Positions 1 to 10,060 of a stretch of DNA of 27,748 nt are shown here, one piece after another. The stretch covers positions 1 to 27,748 of the forward strand of contig JBNGIS010005452.1 in assembly GCA_049999725.1 (NCBI GenBank). Direction: 5' to 3'. The position numbers and the translations under genes were made by a program. Positions within the stretch are counted from its first letter, which is position 1, and every line of letters begins with the position of its first letter. Origin of the DNA: Haplomitrium mnioides (taxonomy: Eukaryota > Marchantiophyta > Haplomitriopsida > Calobryales). The notes under the pieces were generated by a model that worked only from the letters and a program-made list of their open reading frames with translations, was not told where the DNA came from and made no database searches.

Positions 1-178
1 CTCTCTTTCTTGCTTTTCCTTCTTCTCTTCTCTCTCTTTCCTCCTCTCTTTCTTGCTTTTCCTTCTTCTCTCCTCTTTCTCCTTTCTTTCTTTCCTTCCC
101 CCCTTCTCCTTTCTCTTTTCTCTTTTTTCTTTCTTCCTCCCTTTCTCTCTTGTTCCCCTCCCTTCCCTCTTCTGTCAT
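1..178. repeat. Pyrimidine-rich low-complexity tract with a 43-bp duplication
   Basis: The plus strand is almost pure C and T. A segment starting CTCTCTTTCTTGC at position 1 recurs at position 44, giving a period of 43 bp, after which the tract becomes irregular. Two short overlapping open frames here encode only Leu, Phe, Ser and Pro runs and are composition artefacts. The tract may belong to the purine/pyrimidine-biased repeat that continues beyond element A at 5399. Confidence 0.75.
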
Positions 179-269
179 CACCGCACAGCCATGAGGAGAG
201 GGCTTGATCGAGCAAACATGCAATTGAGCAAGATTTGCTCAGTTGGAGAGGGCTGGATCGAATCGTCAT

Positions 270-360
270 AGGGGATTGAGAAAGGCTTATAGTATGGATT
301 CGCGGGTGGGGAGGAGAAAATCATCGTGCAAGAAGGGGCAGTGGATCGTTGAGTGATGTC
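270..360. repeat. Left-flank copy of the ~131-bp tandem repeat, interrupted by element A
   Basis: The stretch around 311-326 (GAGGAGAAAATCATCG) and the following GTGGATCG and GTGATG motifs match 5482-5529 on the far side of element A. This copy therefore belongs to the tandem array at 5399-5660, and A inserted at the boundary between units. Positions 179-270 hold a diverged start of the same unit with several GGATCGA-type motifs. No gene is seen in 179-363. Confidence 0.7.
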
Positions 361-468
361 ATATGTAATAGTACAAGCATAAGGTTGTGCTATTTATAAG
401 AAAATAGAGAGGAGTGAAGGAAGTGGTAGTGAGTCACTTTTAGGGTTGAGATTGGATTACTTACCTTC

Positions 469-545
469 GAAGTCACTTTTGGTAGAGAGCCACTTTTAAG
501 TTACTTGCTTTTGAAGTCACTTTTGGTAGAGAGTCACTTTTAAGG
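469..545 (+). repeat. 44-bp direct repeat inside U3 of element A
   Basis: GAAGTCACTTTTGGTAGAGA occurs at 469 and again at 513, a period of 44 bp, and the 3' LTR keeps both copies. Direct repeats in U3 are common places for transcription-factor sites in plant LTRs; that role is inferred. The LTR of element B is shorter here and lacks this duplication. Confidence 0.8.
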
Positions 546-601
546 CTGAAATTAGAAGTGACTTGTAAGTGAAGAAAGAGGGATGATACCCTCTTCTCTT
601 G

Positions 602-609
602 TATAAATA
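602..609 (+). promoter_or_regulatory. TATA box of the element A LTR promoter
   Basis: TATAAATA follows a CTCTTCTCTTG stretch and is conserved at 5204-5211 in the 3' LTR and 11802-11809 in element B. Transcription would be expected to begin about 25-35 bp downstream and to drive the gag-pol RNA. Confidence 0.8.
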
Positions 610-797
610 GAAGTGCTTCTTAGTCCCACTCCTCATTCTAGTGTTCCTCCCGAATCACTTGGGTTCTTTAGTTGGTTGGCTTTTGCTTGCACTCTTGGTC
701 TTAGTTTGGACCTTGAGTTGCCTTTGGTTGAAGAACTCTATTAGAGTTCACTATGAGTTCTCACTCATTTGGATTTGATCTTGGAGTTCTTTTACAT

Positions 798-811
798 TGG
801 TGTCAAAGCCA
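798..811 (+). other. Primer binding site, initiator-Met tRNA type
   Basis: TGGTGTCAAAGCCA starts two bases after the LTR. It resembles TGGTATCAGAGCCA, the complement of the plant initiator-methionine tRNA 3' end, with two mismatches. It is the expected start point for minus-strand cDNA synthesis. Confidence 0.85.
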
Positions 812-835
812 CGGTTGTTGTTGGTGGTGAGCTAC

Positions 836-1546
836 ATGGAGACTCAAGAGGTGGTGGTTCAAGCAATGGAACAACAACTTGAACATGTTTCATGCCTTTT
901 GGAAGTGGGAATGAAAGAAAGAGCAATGTTTCGAGAAGAAGAGAGTTATAGGCGATTTCCAACGCCAAAAGTAAATGATGGAAAGGTGGTTTGTGGGGCT
1001 TGTGAGAACTTCATCTTTGATTGCGAACAATATTTTGAAACTAAAAACATTAGAGAGGATAGTCAACGAATTTTATTTGCAGCAAGCTAATTAGAAAGAG
1101 TTACAAAAACTTGGTGGAGATATCAAATAGAACAAGCACAACGTGGATTTCTTGCTCCCATTGTTTCTTAGTGTGAGTTCAAAGAAGTTGTCATTTCAAG
1201 ATTTAGGGTTGTAAATGCTTCAAAAGTAGCAAGAGATCAATTGGCTAAATTAAAGCAACTTGGTACAGTGAGAAGCTATGTGACATATTTTCAAGATACA
1301 ATTATGCAAATTCATGATATAAAAGAAGAAGAAGCACTAAACCGCTTTGTTCGGGGATTGAAGCTTTGCACGAGAATAGAGGTTACCATGAGAGAGCCTA
1401 TTCAATTAGAAGAAGGAATGCATATGGCAGAGCGGCATGACTCACTACTTACTACTACAGAAGTTAGATCTCATCCTCAACCATTCGAACAACGTTCTCA
1501 TAACTTTGCAAGCTCTAATGGAATTAAAATTCCAACAAGAATTTGA
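836..1546 (+). pseudogene. gag: Element A gag (capsid) pseudogene
   Basis: The frame starts at the ATG at 836, shortly after the primer site, and encodes a Ty3/gypsy capsid-like protein (METQEVVVQ start). The middle contains the retrotransposon gag signature: a LAKLKQLGTVRSYV segment, then FQDTIMQ and a REP-QLEE segment near the end. Stops interrupt the same frame at 1088 (TAA), 1169 (TAG, where element B has a Trp codon) and 1544 (TGA). No frameshift is present. Most chromovirus gag proteins carry a CCHC zinc knuckle before the protease; none is visible here or in element B, so it may have been lost in an ancestor. Gag would form the cytoplasmic virus-like particle that packages element RNA. 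Confidence 0.85.
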
Positions 1547-1552
1547 GGTACC

Positions 1553-1969
1553 ATGTTCCATCTTGATGGTGTGATTGAAGAGCACTCTTGTAGAATGTTG
1601 GTGGATAGTGTGAGTTCTAAAACTTTTATGTCGCTACGTTTTGCTAAGATAATCAAAGCAAAATATAAGCCTATCAAGAGGAGTGTTGTGATTATGGCTG
1701 ATGGCCAAAAACATGATGTGTTTTTCTCTCAAAAGCCATTCCTTCTAAGGATTGGAAAGGAGTATACAAAATCTATGCAATTTGTTATTGCACTTGTACA
1801 ATATGACATTATTTTAAGATTGCCATGGCTTGAAGATAGATCCGTTCAATTTGATTGGGCAAAACAACAAATTCAAGCTTCCTTACAAGGTAAGAAATTT
1901 CTTTTGAAGTGTTCGACACCATTGGTGAAGAAGCCTAAATCAATTGAGCATGTTAATTTAGTGGAGTAA
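1553..1969 (+). pseudogene. Element A aspartic protease domain
   Basis: This continues in the same frame as gag. The catalytic motif reads LVDSV with Asp at 1604-1606; the family consensus is (I/L)DSG, so the Gly is replaced by Val and activity is doubtful. Further on, IILRLPWL matches the typical second protease motif (ILGM-WL in relatives). A TAA stop at 1967, where element B has CAA, ends this segment. The protease would normally cut the gag-pol polyprotein inside the particle. Confidence 0.85.
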
Positions 1970-3420
1970 GAGTTGCATGTCTTTGCTATTTGGATTAAGT
2001 CCATCATGGACTTGAGTAAGGAGGGGGGAGGGGGGGAAAGTGCGCCTATCTTAATGAAATATGATGTTTTGAAAGATTTTGTAGATGTGTTTCCAAAGGA
2101 TTTGCCATAAGGGTTACTAGACGATCGAGGAATGCCTTTTCTAATTGAGTTGGTATCGAGAAGCACTCCTTATAATCGACCTATATATCGACTATCACCA
2201 CAAGAATTAGAGGAGCTTCAAAAGATATTGACGGATCTTCTTGAAAAGGATTTCATTCAGCATAGTATTTCTCCTTGGAGAGCTCCGGTGTTCTTTGTAC
2301 CAAAGAAAGATGGTGGATTTTGTCTTTGTACATATTATCGAGGATTGAACAATCAAATAGTGAAGAATGCCTATTATCTACCTCGTATTGATGATTTGTT
2401 GGATCAATTGAGTGGTGCACAATTCTTTTCTAAGTTGGATCTTCAAAGTGGCTATTGGAAAATTCCAATCAATTCAAGTGATGTACCAAACACAACTTTT
2501 CATAGAAGGTATGGACATTTTGAATAGAAGGTTCGTACATTTGGTCTTACTAATGCTACAACAATATTCATGGATCAAATGCATCGAGTTTTTGATAGGT
2601 TATTGGATAAATCAATGTTGGTATTTTTGGATGACATCCTTATCATTAATAAAAGTGAAGTTGAGCATCGTGCTCATCTCAAAGTGATACTACAAAGACT
2701 ATGCAATTAGAAGTTTTATTGCAAGAAGTGTAAGTATGAGTTTTGGAAGCAAGAGGTGACTTACCTAGGGCATAAAGTGTCTCTAGATGGCATCAAGATG
2801 GAGGAAGAGAAAATTAAGGCAATTGCAGAGTGACCAACACTGAATGATACAACAGATGTTTGAGCTTTTAATAGATTAGCAAGTTTTTATTGAAGATTCA
2901 TTCATTACTATGCTCATGTTGTTGCATCGCTTACGGATTTACTAGAGAAGGATGCAAAGTTTCAATGGACGACCAAGGAGCAACTGGCATTTCAATAGCT
3001 TAAGGATGCGGTGACATCTCGTCTAATTCTACAGCTATATGATCCAAAAAGACGTTGTATAGTTGATTTTAATGCTTCTAATTTTGCTATTGGAGCGGTT
3101 TTACAACAAGAGTTTGAGGATGGACTTCATTCAATTGCCTTCATGTCATGTCGATTAAATGCGGCAGAGAGAAATTATTATGCAAGAGATCAAGAGCAAT
3201 TGGCAATGGTTTATGCTACCAAGGTGTGAAGACACTATCTTTTGGGCAAACCTGTACTTATGCGTACAGACTACAAACCATTGCTTCAAGCAATCTACTT
3301 GGAAAATATGACAAGTCGTCATCATTGATGGGAAGACCAACTACAACTCTTTGATATTAAGTTGGAGTACAAGCCGAGAAGGTTCCACACCATTCCTAAT
3401 GCATTGTCTCAATGATCAGA
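1970..3420 (+). pseudogene. Element A reverse transcriptase and RNase H pseudogene
   Basis: The frame continues unshifted from the protease. RT begins near 2132 and shows the finger motif [10 protein letters not shown], a YRGLN segment, KLDLQSGYW (motif A) and the catalytic FLDD at 2624-2635. RNase H follows from about 2990, with IVDFNASNFAIGAVLQQ and an AFMSCRLNAAERNY segment. In-frame stops lie at 2108, 2525, 2708, 2831, 2861, 2891, 2996, 3227, 3326 and 3413. At 2525, 2708, 2831 and 3227 element B keeps TGG (Trp), so these stops are G-to-A changes. One RT residue differs from the consensus: CTYYRG where B has CTDYRG. The enzyme copies element RNA to DNA and removes the RNA template. Confidence 0.92.
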
Positions 3421-4240
3421 TCATTGAATAAATACACTAGAGATAGCAAATGATAGTATATTACAACTTAATGAAGCAACTAGTGATGGCTTTCGACAAA
3501 AGTTGCAAGAAGATGCCTTCTTTACTCTTGTTAAAGCATATTTGACAGTCCAAGATAGTGAGTATCATATCTTTTCCATTCTGGATGGTATTCTCTATCA
3601 AGGCCATCAAATATATGTTCTACAAGATGATGTGCTTCAAAAAACATGTTTACAAGAAGCACATGACATTCCAATTTTTAGGCATCTTGGATTAGACAAG
3701 ATTATAAAGTTGCTTCAACGCACTTGGTGGTGACCAAACCTAGCTCAAGATGTTCGTGGCTTTGTTTGTTCTTGTGAAAGATGTCAACAAAACAAGGCTT
3801 CAAATAAAAAACCAACTGGTCTTTTGCAACCATTATCGATTCCTACTACTCGGTGGGAATATGTAAGTTTAGATCTTATCACTTCACTTCCAACCACGCC
3901 TTGTGGGTTTACAGCCATTATAGTGTTTGTGGATAAGCTAAGTAAACAAATTCATCTAGCACCAACAGTGAATACGGTGGATGCTCCATAATTGGCAAAG
4001 ATTTATTTTGATACAATCTTCCGATATCATGGAATACCAAAGGTACTTATATCTGATAGAGATCAACGATTCACTGGGAAGTTTTGGCGAGAGTTGTTCA
4101 CACTTTTGGGTACCAAACTATCTATGTCTACGGCTTATAATCCTCAAATAGATGGGCAAATTGAAACATGCAAATTGCATTGTGGAGGATATGCTTTGAG
4201 CGTTTATCAATGTTTATCACACGGATTGGGATAGTTTTTT
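3421..4240 (+). pseudogene. Element A integrase core pseudogene
   Basis: This is the same frame again. The N-terminal zinc-binding HHCC module is visible: His residues in EAHDIPIFRHLG near 3660-3690 and the Cys pair in CSCERCQQNK near 3770-3790. The catalytic D,D-35-E residues are Asp 3872-3874, Asp 4055-4057 (in SDRDQRF) and Glu 4163-4165 (in DGQIE); the last two are 36 codons apart, as expected. Stops occur at 3425, 3731 and 3989. Those at 3425 and 3989 are shared with element B. The first frameshift of the element is a single extra base near 4166, soon after the catalytic Glu. Integrase would insert the cDNA into nuclear chromatin. Confidence 0.9.
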
Positions 4241-4950
4241 TACCGGTTGTGGAGTTTGCATACAACAACTCCAAACAATCAAGTACTTGATTTTCTCCTT
4301 TCTTTCTTAATTTTGGTCAACATCCTCTTATTCACGATGGTTTGCTTTCTCCTTCCTCTTCCAATATTCCAAGTCTTTCTACCTTTTTGTCTTGTTTATC
4401 TCCCTCTTTGCAAGATGCTAGAAACCATGTTGTTATTGCTTAGAATCAGCAAAAAAATATGCAAATAAACATCATCGTGATTTCTCTTATGTTTTAGATG
4501 ACCAAGTGATGCTTTCCACTCATGATCTTCTTTTGTCTTTAGATACTCAAGTCCATAAGTTATCTCCATATTGGATTGGTCCTTTCTCAATTTCTCAAGT
4601 TATTTCTCCCGTTGCATACAAACTTGATCTTTCTTTCCATTTGAAGATTTTTCCTATGTTCTTTATGTCTAAACTTAAGTCTTTTGTTCCTAGTCCATCT
4701 TCTTTTCCAAATCATGTTCAACTTCCTCCTTCGGCTATTGTTCTTGATGATCATGAAGAATTTGACGTGGATCACATTTTGACAAAAAGTGCTATCAAAT
4801 GAGGGCGGCATCTACAAGTTCAATACAAGGTTTTGTGGAAAGACTATCCACTTCATGATGCTACTTAGGAACCTTCTTCAAATCTTGAAAATGCTCAAGA
4901 GGCTATTCAAATTTTTGAAAGTTGCAGCAATGACGAGGATATCATCGATT
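4241..4950 (+). pseudogene. Element A integrase C-terminus with chromodomain
   Basis: After frameshifts near 4166 and 4230 the integrase tail resumes in changing frames. From about 4460 it reads through HKLSPYWIGPFSI, the GPF-type module of chromovirus integrases. From about 4757 a chromodomain follows: EEFDVDHIL, then VQYKVLWKDYPLHDAT and a final ENAQEAIQIFE stretch. Stops at 4800 (TGA) and at a WEP motif near 4866 (TAG) break it. Chromodomains of this family direct integration by binding modified histones; this one is inactive. Its presence assigns the element to the chromoviruses. Confidence 0.85.
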
Positions 4951-4965
4951 AGAAGGCGGGGATTA
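4950..4965 (+). other. Polypurine tract of element A
   Basis: TAGAAGGCGGGGATTA lies immediately before the 3' LTR. Element B has a near-identical purine-rich stretch before its LTR at 11593. This is the expected plus-strand primer site. Confidence 0.75.
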
Positions 4966-5398
4966 TGTAATAATATAAGCATAAGGTTGTGCTATTTATA
5001 AGAAAATAAAGAGGAGTGAAGGAAGTGGTAGTGAGTCACTTTTAGAGTTGAGATTGGATTACTTGCCTTCGAAGTTACTTTTGGTAGAGAGTTTCTTTTA
5101 TATTACTTGCTTTTGAAGTCACTTTTGGTAGAGAGTCACTTTTAGAGCTGAAATTAGAAGTGACTTGTAAGTGAAGAAAGAGGGATGACACCCTCTTCTC
5201 TTGTATAAATAGAAGGGCTTCTTAGCCCCACTCCTCATTCTAGAGTTCCTCTCGAATCACTTGGGTTCTTTCGTTGGTTGGCTTTTGCTTGCACTCTTGG
5301 TCTTAGTTTGGACCTTGAGTTGCCTTTGGTTGAAGAACTCTATTAGAGTTCACTATGAGTTCTTACTCATTTGGATTTGATTCTTAAGTTCTTTTACA
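4966..5398 (+). repeat. 3' LTR of element A
   Basis: It is the same length as the 5' LTR and begins TGTAATAATAT and ends CTTTTACA. Differences from the 5' copy are mostly C/T or G/A. The TATA box is at 5204-5211 and both 44-bp repeats are kept. Confidence 0.95.
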
Positions 5399-5660
5399 CC
5401 AAAGGTCCTAACAAGGAGGCAGAGATCGAATAGGGGATCGAGTAGGAGTTGGATCGAGGAGAGGTGAATTGTGTAGGTGGGGAGGAGAAAATCATCGCGT
5501 GAGAAGAGGTAGTGGATCGCTAAGTGATGCTAAGGGTCCTAGCAAAGAGGCAGAGATCGAGCAGGGGACCGAACAAAGGTTGGATCAAGGAGAGGTGAAT
5601 CATGAAGATAGAGAGGAGGACAGGAATTTGATGAGCAGAGGCCATATGACAAAGTTGCAG
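5399..5660. repeat. Two further units of the ~131-bp tandem repeat
   Basis: GGTCCTA followed by a GGCAGAGATCGA stretch occurs at 5404 and again at 5535, a period of 131 bp. Units share GGGGA-CGA, GGTTGGATC and GAGAGGTGAAT motifs. With the copy on the left of element A there were at least three units before A inserted. The unit is purine-rich on the plus strand. A 117-codon open frame at 5469-5822 crosses it but looks like a composition effect. Confidence 0.75.
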
Positions 5661-7822
5661 GGGTCAGAAGAGGAGTTGGATCAAAAAGGGAAAATGCACA
5701 ATGTTGGAAAAAATCTGTGCTCGTGTGTTCGAGCTACAAAATTAGCTGAATGTTTGAATTGGAGATTGTATTTCGTGGATATGAATGCTGCCACCTTTGA
5801 AGGAAGCCTTCAGGAACTTTAGCAATAACGTGGACCAAGTAGAACAATTGTTGTCGCATCGAGGGCATGAAGTTTTTGATCGTTGACATAGATGAATTGA
5901 GGTAGAAGGAGGATTGATCGGCAGCAGAGGAATGTAGATCAACATTGGCATGGCAATTGAATCGAAAGGCACAACGCCAAGGAGGTGGATCGTAGAGCCC
6001 GGGGGCTTAAATCAGGGGCATGGAGGATCTTGAATCAAAGGTCGAGGAGAAGGTTGCATAGAAGAATTGATCACATGAAGTGATCGTAGAGGGAGGGGAT
6101 TTGGATGCACAGAGAAAATGGATTGTATGGAGGGAGCCAAAGAAGAATTATTATAGGCTAGAGGAGAAGAATTTTAAAAGGAACAGAAGAGGAAAAAATT
6201 ACAGGAGGAATCAAGGAAAAACAAACGTGTAGAATGGAAAGCAAGAATTGACCAATTTGTAACTACATGGCCCTTCAATTGCTAATGAATCAAAGCCTAG
6301 AAGAGGTGGACATCACAAAAATGCGAAAACGTTCTAGTTTTTCTCTTGCTCGAGCGTGAGTTTAATGCTAGTTGGCTTTCAAACAAGGCAATTTCTAGAG
6401 CTTCAGATGGAGCTTTTGCCATAGTGACTGCACTGATCTTGATCAAAGTAGTTGAATCACTCTTCAGTGCACTTTCACGTTTGGTCGGTCCTTAAGCTCA
6501 GTCTGGAGCGTAGGCTTTAGGAAGCCGTTGGAAACTTGTTCATGTCGCTATTGATTTGATTAGCACATGGGTTTGAATTGTAGGAGATTTGTTAAAATGG
6601 GTCACTTCCAATACTGCATATCAGTCTAAGACTTATGAAATGACACTAGCTTCCAAGTGTTTTGAACATCCAAAACTTAGACAAACTTTGGGTAGGAAAT
6701 TTGTTGCAGAGGCCAAATTCAGAGAAATACCTGAAATGTTCTAACCACCTTTTCGAGCACAAGTTGGCACAACGCTTATGCGACTAGTCACTTATGCAGA
6801 TGTGGAGGCAAGTATAAAAGAGGACAAATGAAATAACTAACTAAGACTAAAGAATGAAAAGCTATAAAGCCAAAGGGTACTCTACAAAGGTCTTAGATTT
6901 AAAAGCCCTCTAAACTTTCTTGAGTAAAGTAGGGATGGCCAAAACTTAGAAGAACATTTAGCTGTGGCTTAAACTAAATAGAGTAATTAAATTATTTAAT
7001 GGGATAAGGAGTTTGGCCAAAAAGTTAAGCCTTTAAATTGGGATTATTGTTTTAGTTAGTTGCGTCTAAAAGTAGGAGTAAAGTTAGTAGCTTAGTTGTG
7101 GCAAAAAACTTCTTCCCCTATCTCTATAGAAACTAGTTGTGATGCCCCAGGCTACTATGTGATATGGGAGCAAGCTGTGGATTAAATTCAAAGTGAGTCT
7201 AGTGTGCTTTGTGTGGTGTATTGAGTGTCAATCTTTTCCAAGTAAACGCTGGGTTGGAGTCTTTGCCGAGCAGATCGCGCTAAGGCAGGTTTGTTGGTGG
7301 ATTTGGCAGGTGTCTATGATGTGGTGTGAGGTCCAGTAGCTATGAGAGCTGCCTTCCCATTGGTAGAAGTCAAACAACCATCTTCTTTTCCTTTTGGAAG
7401 TCAATCTAGAGACTTCGGGTGTTCTAAGTGAAACTACCTGATGACGGGTGTGTGTGTGTGTGTGTCTCAATGGTTATGTTGAAGTTTTATTAGGAATATT
7501 GTGAGTATTCTTGGGCAAGCAGAACTGAGTGTGAAGCCTATGGGTCTCATCAAATATTAATTGAGTGCATTGATTTCCTTTGAAGAAAGGGTGTTGGTTG
7601 TGGGTGTGTGAGTGCGTGTGTTTTGCATTGCTGCCGTAAGTAGGTAGCTCTAAAAGAAAACCAATCTTTCATAGTGCTGTAGTAGTTATTCCAGAGAGTG
7701 TAAGGAAGAGTTGGAGTCAAGTTGGTGCAAAGCCCCTCCCATAAAAGATCCCAAAACACAAAACAACCCTTAAGTGGGTGTAAATTGGTAGAAAATGAGA
7801 TAAAGAACCAACCATAGGGCCG
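5661..7822. other. Stretch without a recognisable gene between elements A and B
   Basis: About 2.2 kb with many stops in all frames. The first 600 bases continue the purine-rich, GAGGA-rich character of the tandem repeat. From about 6300 the composition is mixed. An AGTATAAAAGAGG TATA-like motif lies near 6810, and a TGTGATGCCCCAGG motif at 7138 resembles the start of some plant LTRs, so old LTR remnants are possible. I could not pair either with a second copy. Confidence 0.5.
7448..7465. repeat. (TG)n microsatellite
   Basis: A run of eight to nine TG dinucleotides follows GACGG. It lies in non-coding sequence, and a minus-strand open frame crossing it (ThrHis repeats) is an artefact of the repeat. 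Confidence 0.9.
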
Positions 7823-7825
7823 ACA

Positions 7826-8465
7826 ATATCAAATAGAACAAGAAAATGTGGATTTGTTGCTTCTATTATTTCTTGGTGTGAATTAAAAGAAGCGGCAATA
7901 TCAAGATTTAGAGTTGTAAATGCTTCAAAGTAGCAAGAGATCGATTGGTTGAATTGAAGCAACTTAGTACTATGAGAAGCTATGTTACACATTTTCAAGA
8001 TACAATTATGCAAAATACTGATATAAGAGAAGAAGAAGCACTAGACCACTTTGCTTGGGGATTGAAGCCTCATATGAGAATGGAAGTTATAATGAGAGAG
8101 CCTACTCAATTAGAAGAAGCAATACGCATAGCGGAGCGACATGACTCATTACTTGCTGCCATAAATGCTAGATCACATTATCAAGCATTCAAATAGCATA
8201 CTCAAAACTTTGCAAGCTCTAATGGAATTATATATTTAACAAGAATTTGAGGTACTTTGTTGCATCTTGATGGTATGATTGAAGAGCACTTTAAATTGTA
8301 GAATGTTGGTGGATAGTGGAAGTTCTGAAAATTCTATGTCGCTATGTTTGCTAAGATAATCAAAGCAAAATTTAGGCCTATCAAGGGGAGTGTTGTGACT
8401 ATGAACAACGACTAAAAGCATGAATTCCTTTGCTCTTAAAGGCCATTCCTTCTAAAGTTTGAAAA
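7826..8465 (+). pseudogene. gag: Element B gag end and protease start, broken
   Basis: The frame from 7945 encodes LVELKQLSTMRSYVTHFQDT and continues to a MREPTQLEEA segment, closely parallel to gag of A. A TGA at 8248-8250 sits at the same codon as the TGA at 1544 in A. The protease then starts (DGMIEEH) but is frameshifted before the LVDSG motif, which is only recognisable in pieces around 8300-8330. No CCHC knuckle is present between gag and protease. Confidence 0.8.
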
Positions 8466-10060
8466 AAAATGCACAGAATCTATGGAACTTGTTATTGCAT
8501 GTGTACAATAGTTACCTTACAAGGCAAGAAATTTCTTTTGGGGTGTTCGACCCCGTTGGTGAAGAAGCCTAAATCAGTTCAACATATTAATTCAATGAAG
8601 CAAGAGTTGCATGTCTTTGCTGTTTGGATCAAGCCCATCATAGACTTCAGTAAGAAGGGAGGAAAAGGTGTGCCTACCTCAATGATAGATGATATTTTGA
8701 AAGAGTTTGCGGATGTGTTTTCGGAATATTTGCCAAATGGGTTACCATATGATTGAGGAATGTCTTTTTTGATTCAGTTGATACAAGAAAGTACTCCTTA
8801 TAATTGATCTACATATTGGTTGTCACTACAAGAGTTAGAGGAGCTTTGAAAGACATTGACGAATTTTCTTGAGAATGATTTCATTCAACATGGTACTTTG
8901 CCTTGAGGAGTTCTAGTATTTTTTGTACCAAAGAAAGATAATTGATTTTGTCTTTGTACAGATTATCGAGGATTGAATAATCAAACATTAAAGAATGCTT
9001 ATCTCTCTACCTCGTATTGATGATTTGTTAGATCAATTGAGTGGTGCGCAATTTTTTTCTAAGTTGGATCTTCGAAGTGGATATTGGCAAATTTCTATCA
9101 AGTTAAGTGATGTACCAAAGACAGCTTTCGCACAAGGTATAGGCATTTTAAGTGGAAGGTTCTTACATTTGGTCTTACTAAAGCTCGGACAATATTCATG
9201 GATCAAATATAGTGATTTTTTGATGGGTTATTGGATAAGCTAGTGTTGGTATTTTTGGACGATATTGTTATCTTTAGTAAAAGTGAAATTGAGCATCTTG
9301 CTCATCTCAAGGAAGTACTACAAAGACTACGTAGTTGGAAATTTTATTGCAAGAAGTCTAAGTGTGAGCTTTGGAAGCAAGAGGTGACTTACGTGAGGTA
9401 TCAAGTGTCTCAAGATGGCATCAAGATGGAGGAAGAGAAAATTAAGGCTATTGCAGAGTGGCCAACACTAAAGGATGCAAAGGATGTTCAATCCTTCAAT
9501 GGATTAGCAAGTTTTTATCAAAGATTCATCCATTACTATGCTCATATTGCTGCACCACTTACGGATCTCCTAAGCAAGGAGGCAAAGTTTCAATGGACAA
9601 CCAAAGAGCAATGAGCTTTTCAACAACTCAAGAATGCAATGCCTTCTCGTCTAATTTTACAACCATGTGACCCAAAGGCATGTTGTATAGTTGATTTTGA
9701 TGCATCTAATTTTGCTATTGGAGTAGTGTTACAACAAGTGTTTGAGGATGGACTTCATCTAATTGCCTTTATGTCACATCGACTACATAAGACGTAGAGG
9801 AATTATTCTGCAAGGGATAAAGAGCAATTGGCGATGGTTTATGCTACCAAGGTTTGGAGACACTATTTTTTTAGGAAAGCAGGTACTTATGTGCACCGAT
9901 CACAAGCCCTTGTTGTAGTCAATTTATTTGGAAAAATATGACAAGTCGTCATCGTCGATGGGAAGATCAGCTATAGATCTTTGATATTAAGTTGGAGTAC
10001 AAGCCGAGAAGGTTCCTTACCATTTCTAATGCATTATCACGAAGATCAAATCATTGACTA
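8466..10060 (+). pseudogene. Element B reverse transcriptase and RNase H pseudogene
   Basis: A protease-to-RT linker runs from 8520 (TPLVKKPKS motif). RT pieces include [20 protein letters not shown] with LDLRSGYWQ around 9004-9090, then, after a frame change, VFLDDIVIFSKS with the catalytic pair in FLDD at 9252-9263. The thumb and connection are intact to 9614 (EWPTLKDAKDVQSFNGLASF). RNase H follows a TGA at 9612, with IVDFDASNFAIGVVLQQ near 9690 and a frameshift near 9870. Several positions that are stops in A are Trp or Gln codons here, which makes B useful for reading A. Confidence 0.88.

Larger units (their letters stand above)
364..796 (+). repeat. 5' LTR of element A
   Basis: It begins TGTAATAGTAC and ends TTCTTTTACA just before the primer binding site, and has the same length as the 3' copy. 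It holds a TATA box at 602-609, so U3 covers roughly 364-630 and R/U5 the rest. Repeated AGTCACTTTT motifs fill the U3 part. Confidence 0.95.
364..5398 (+). mobile_element. Element A: complete but decayed Ty3/gypsy chromovirus retrotransposon
   Basis: Element A is 5,035 bp long and has two 433-bp LTRs (364-796 and 4966-5398) that start TGTAATA and end TTTTACA. Between them are an initiator-Met tRNA primer site, gag, protease, RT, RNase H, integrase and a chromodomain, in the order typical of chromoviruses. By eye the LTRs differ at about 24 of 433 sites, mostly transitions, which indicates an old insertion. The 5-bp flanks TCATA and CCAAA match at only 3 of 5 bases, so the target-site duplication is degraded. 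The flanks lie in the same tandem repeat, which confirms the insertion boundaries independently. Frequent in-frame stops show the copy is dead. Confidence 0.95.

Noticed and set aside
10-271. Open frames of 65 and 72 codons on the plus strand
   Set aside because: They encode only Leu, Phe, Ser and Pro runs from a pyrimidine-rich tract, so composition alone keeps them open.
5469-5822. 117-codon open frame after element A
   Set aside because: It runs through the tandem repeat and into unrelated sequence; purine-rich composition explains it.
7228-7470. Minus-strand 80-codon open frame
   Set aside because: It starts in a TG microsatellite and has no motif or supporting context.
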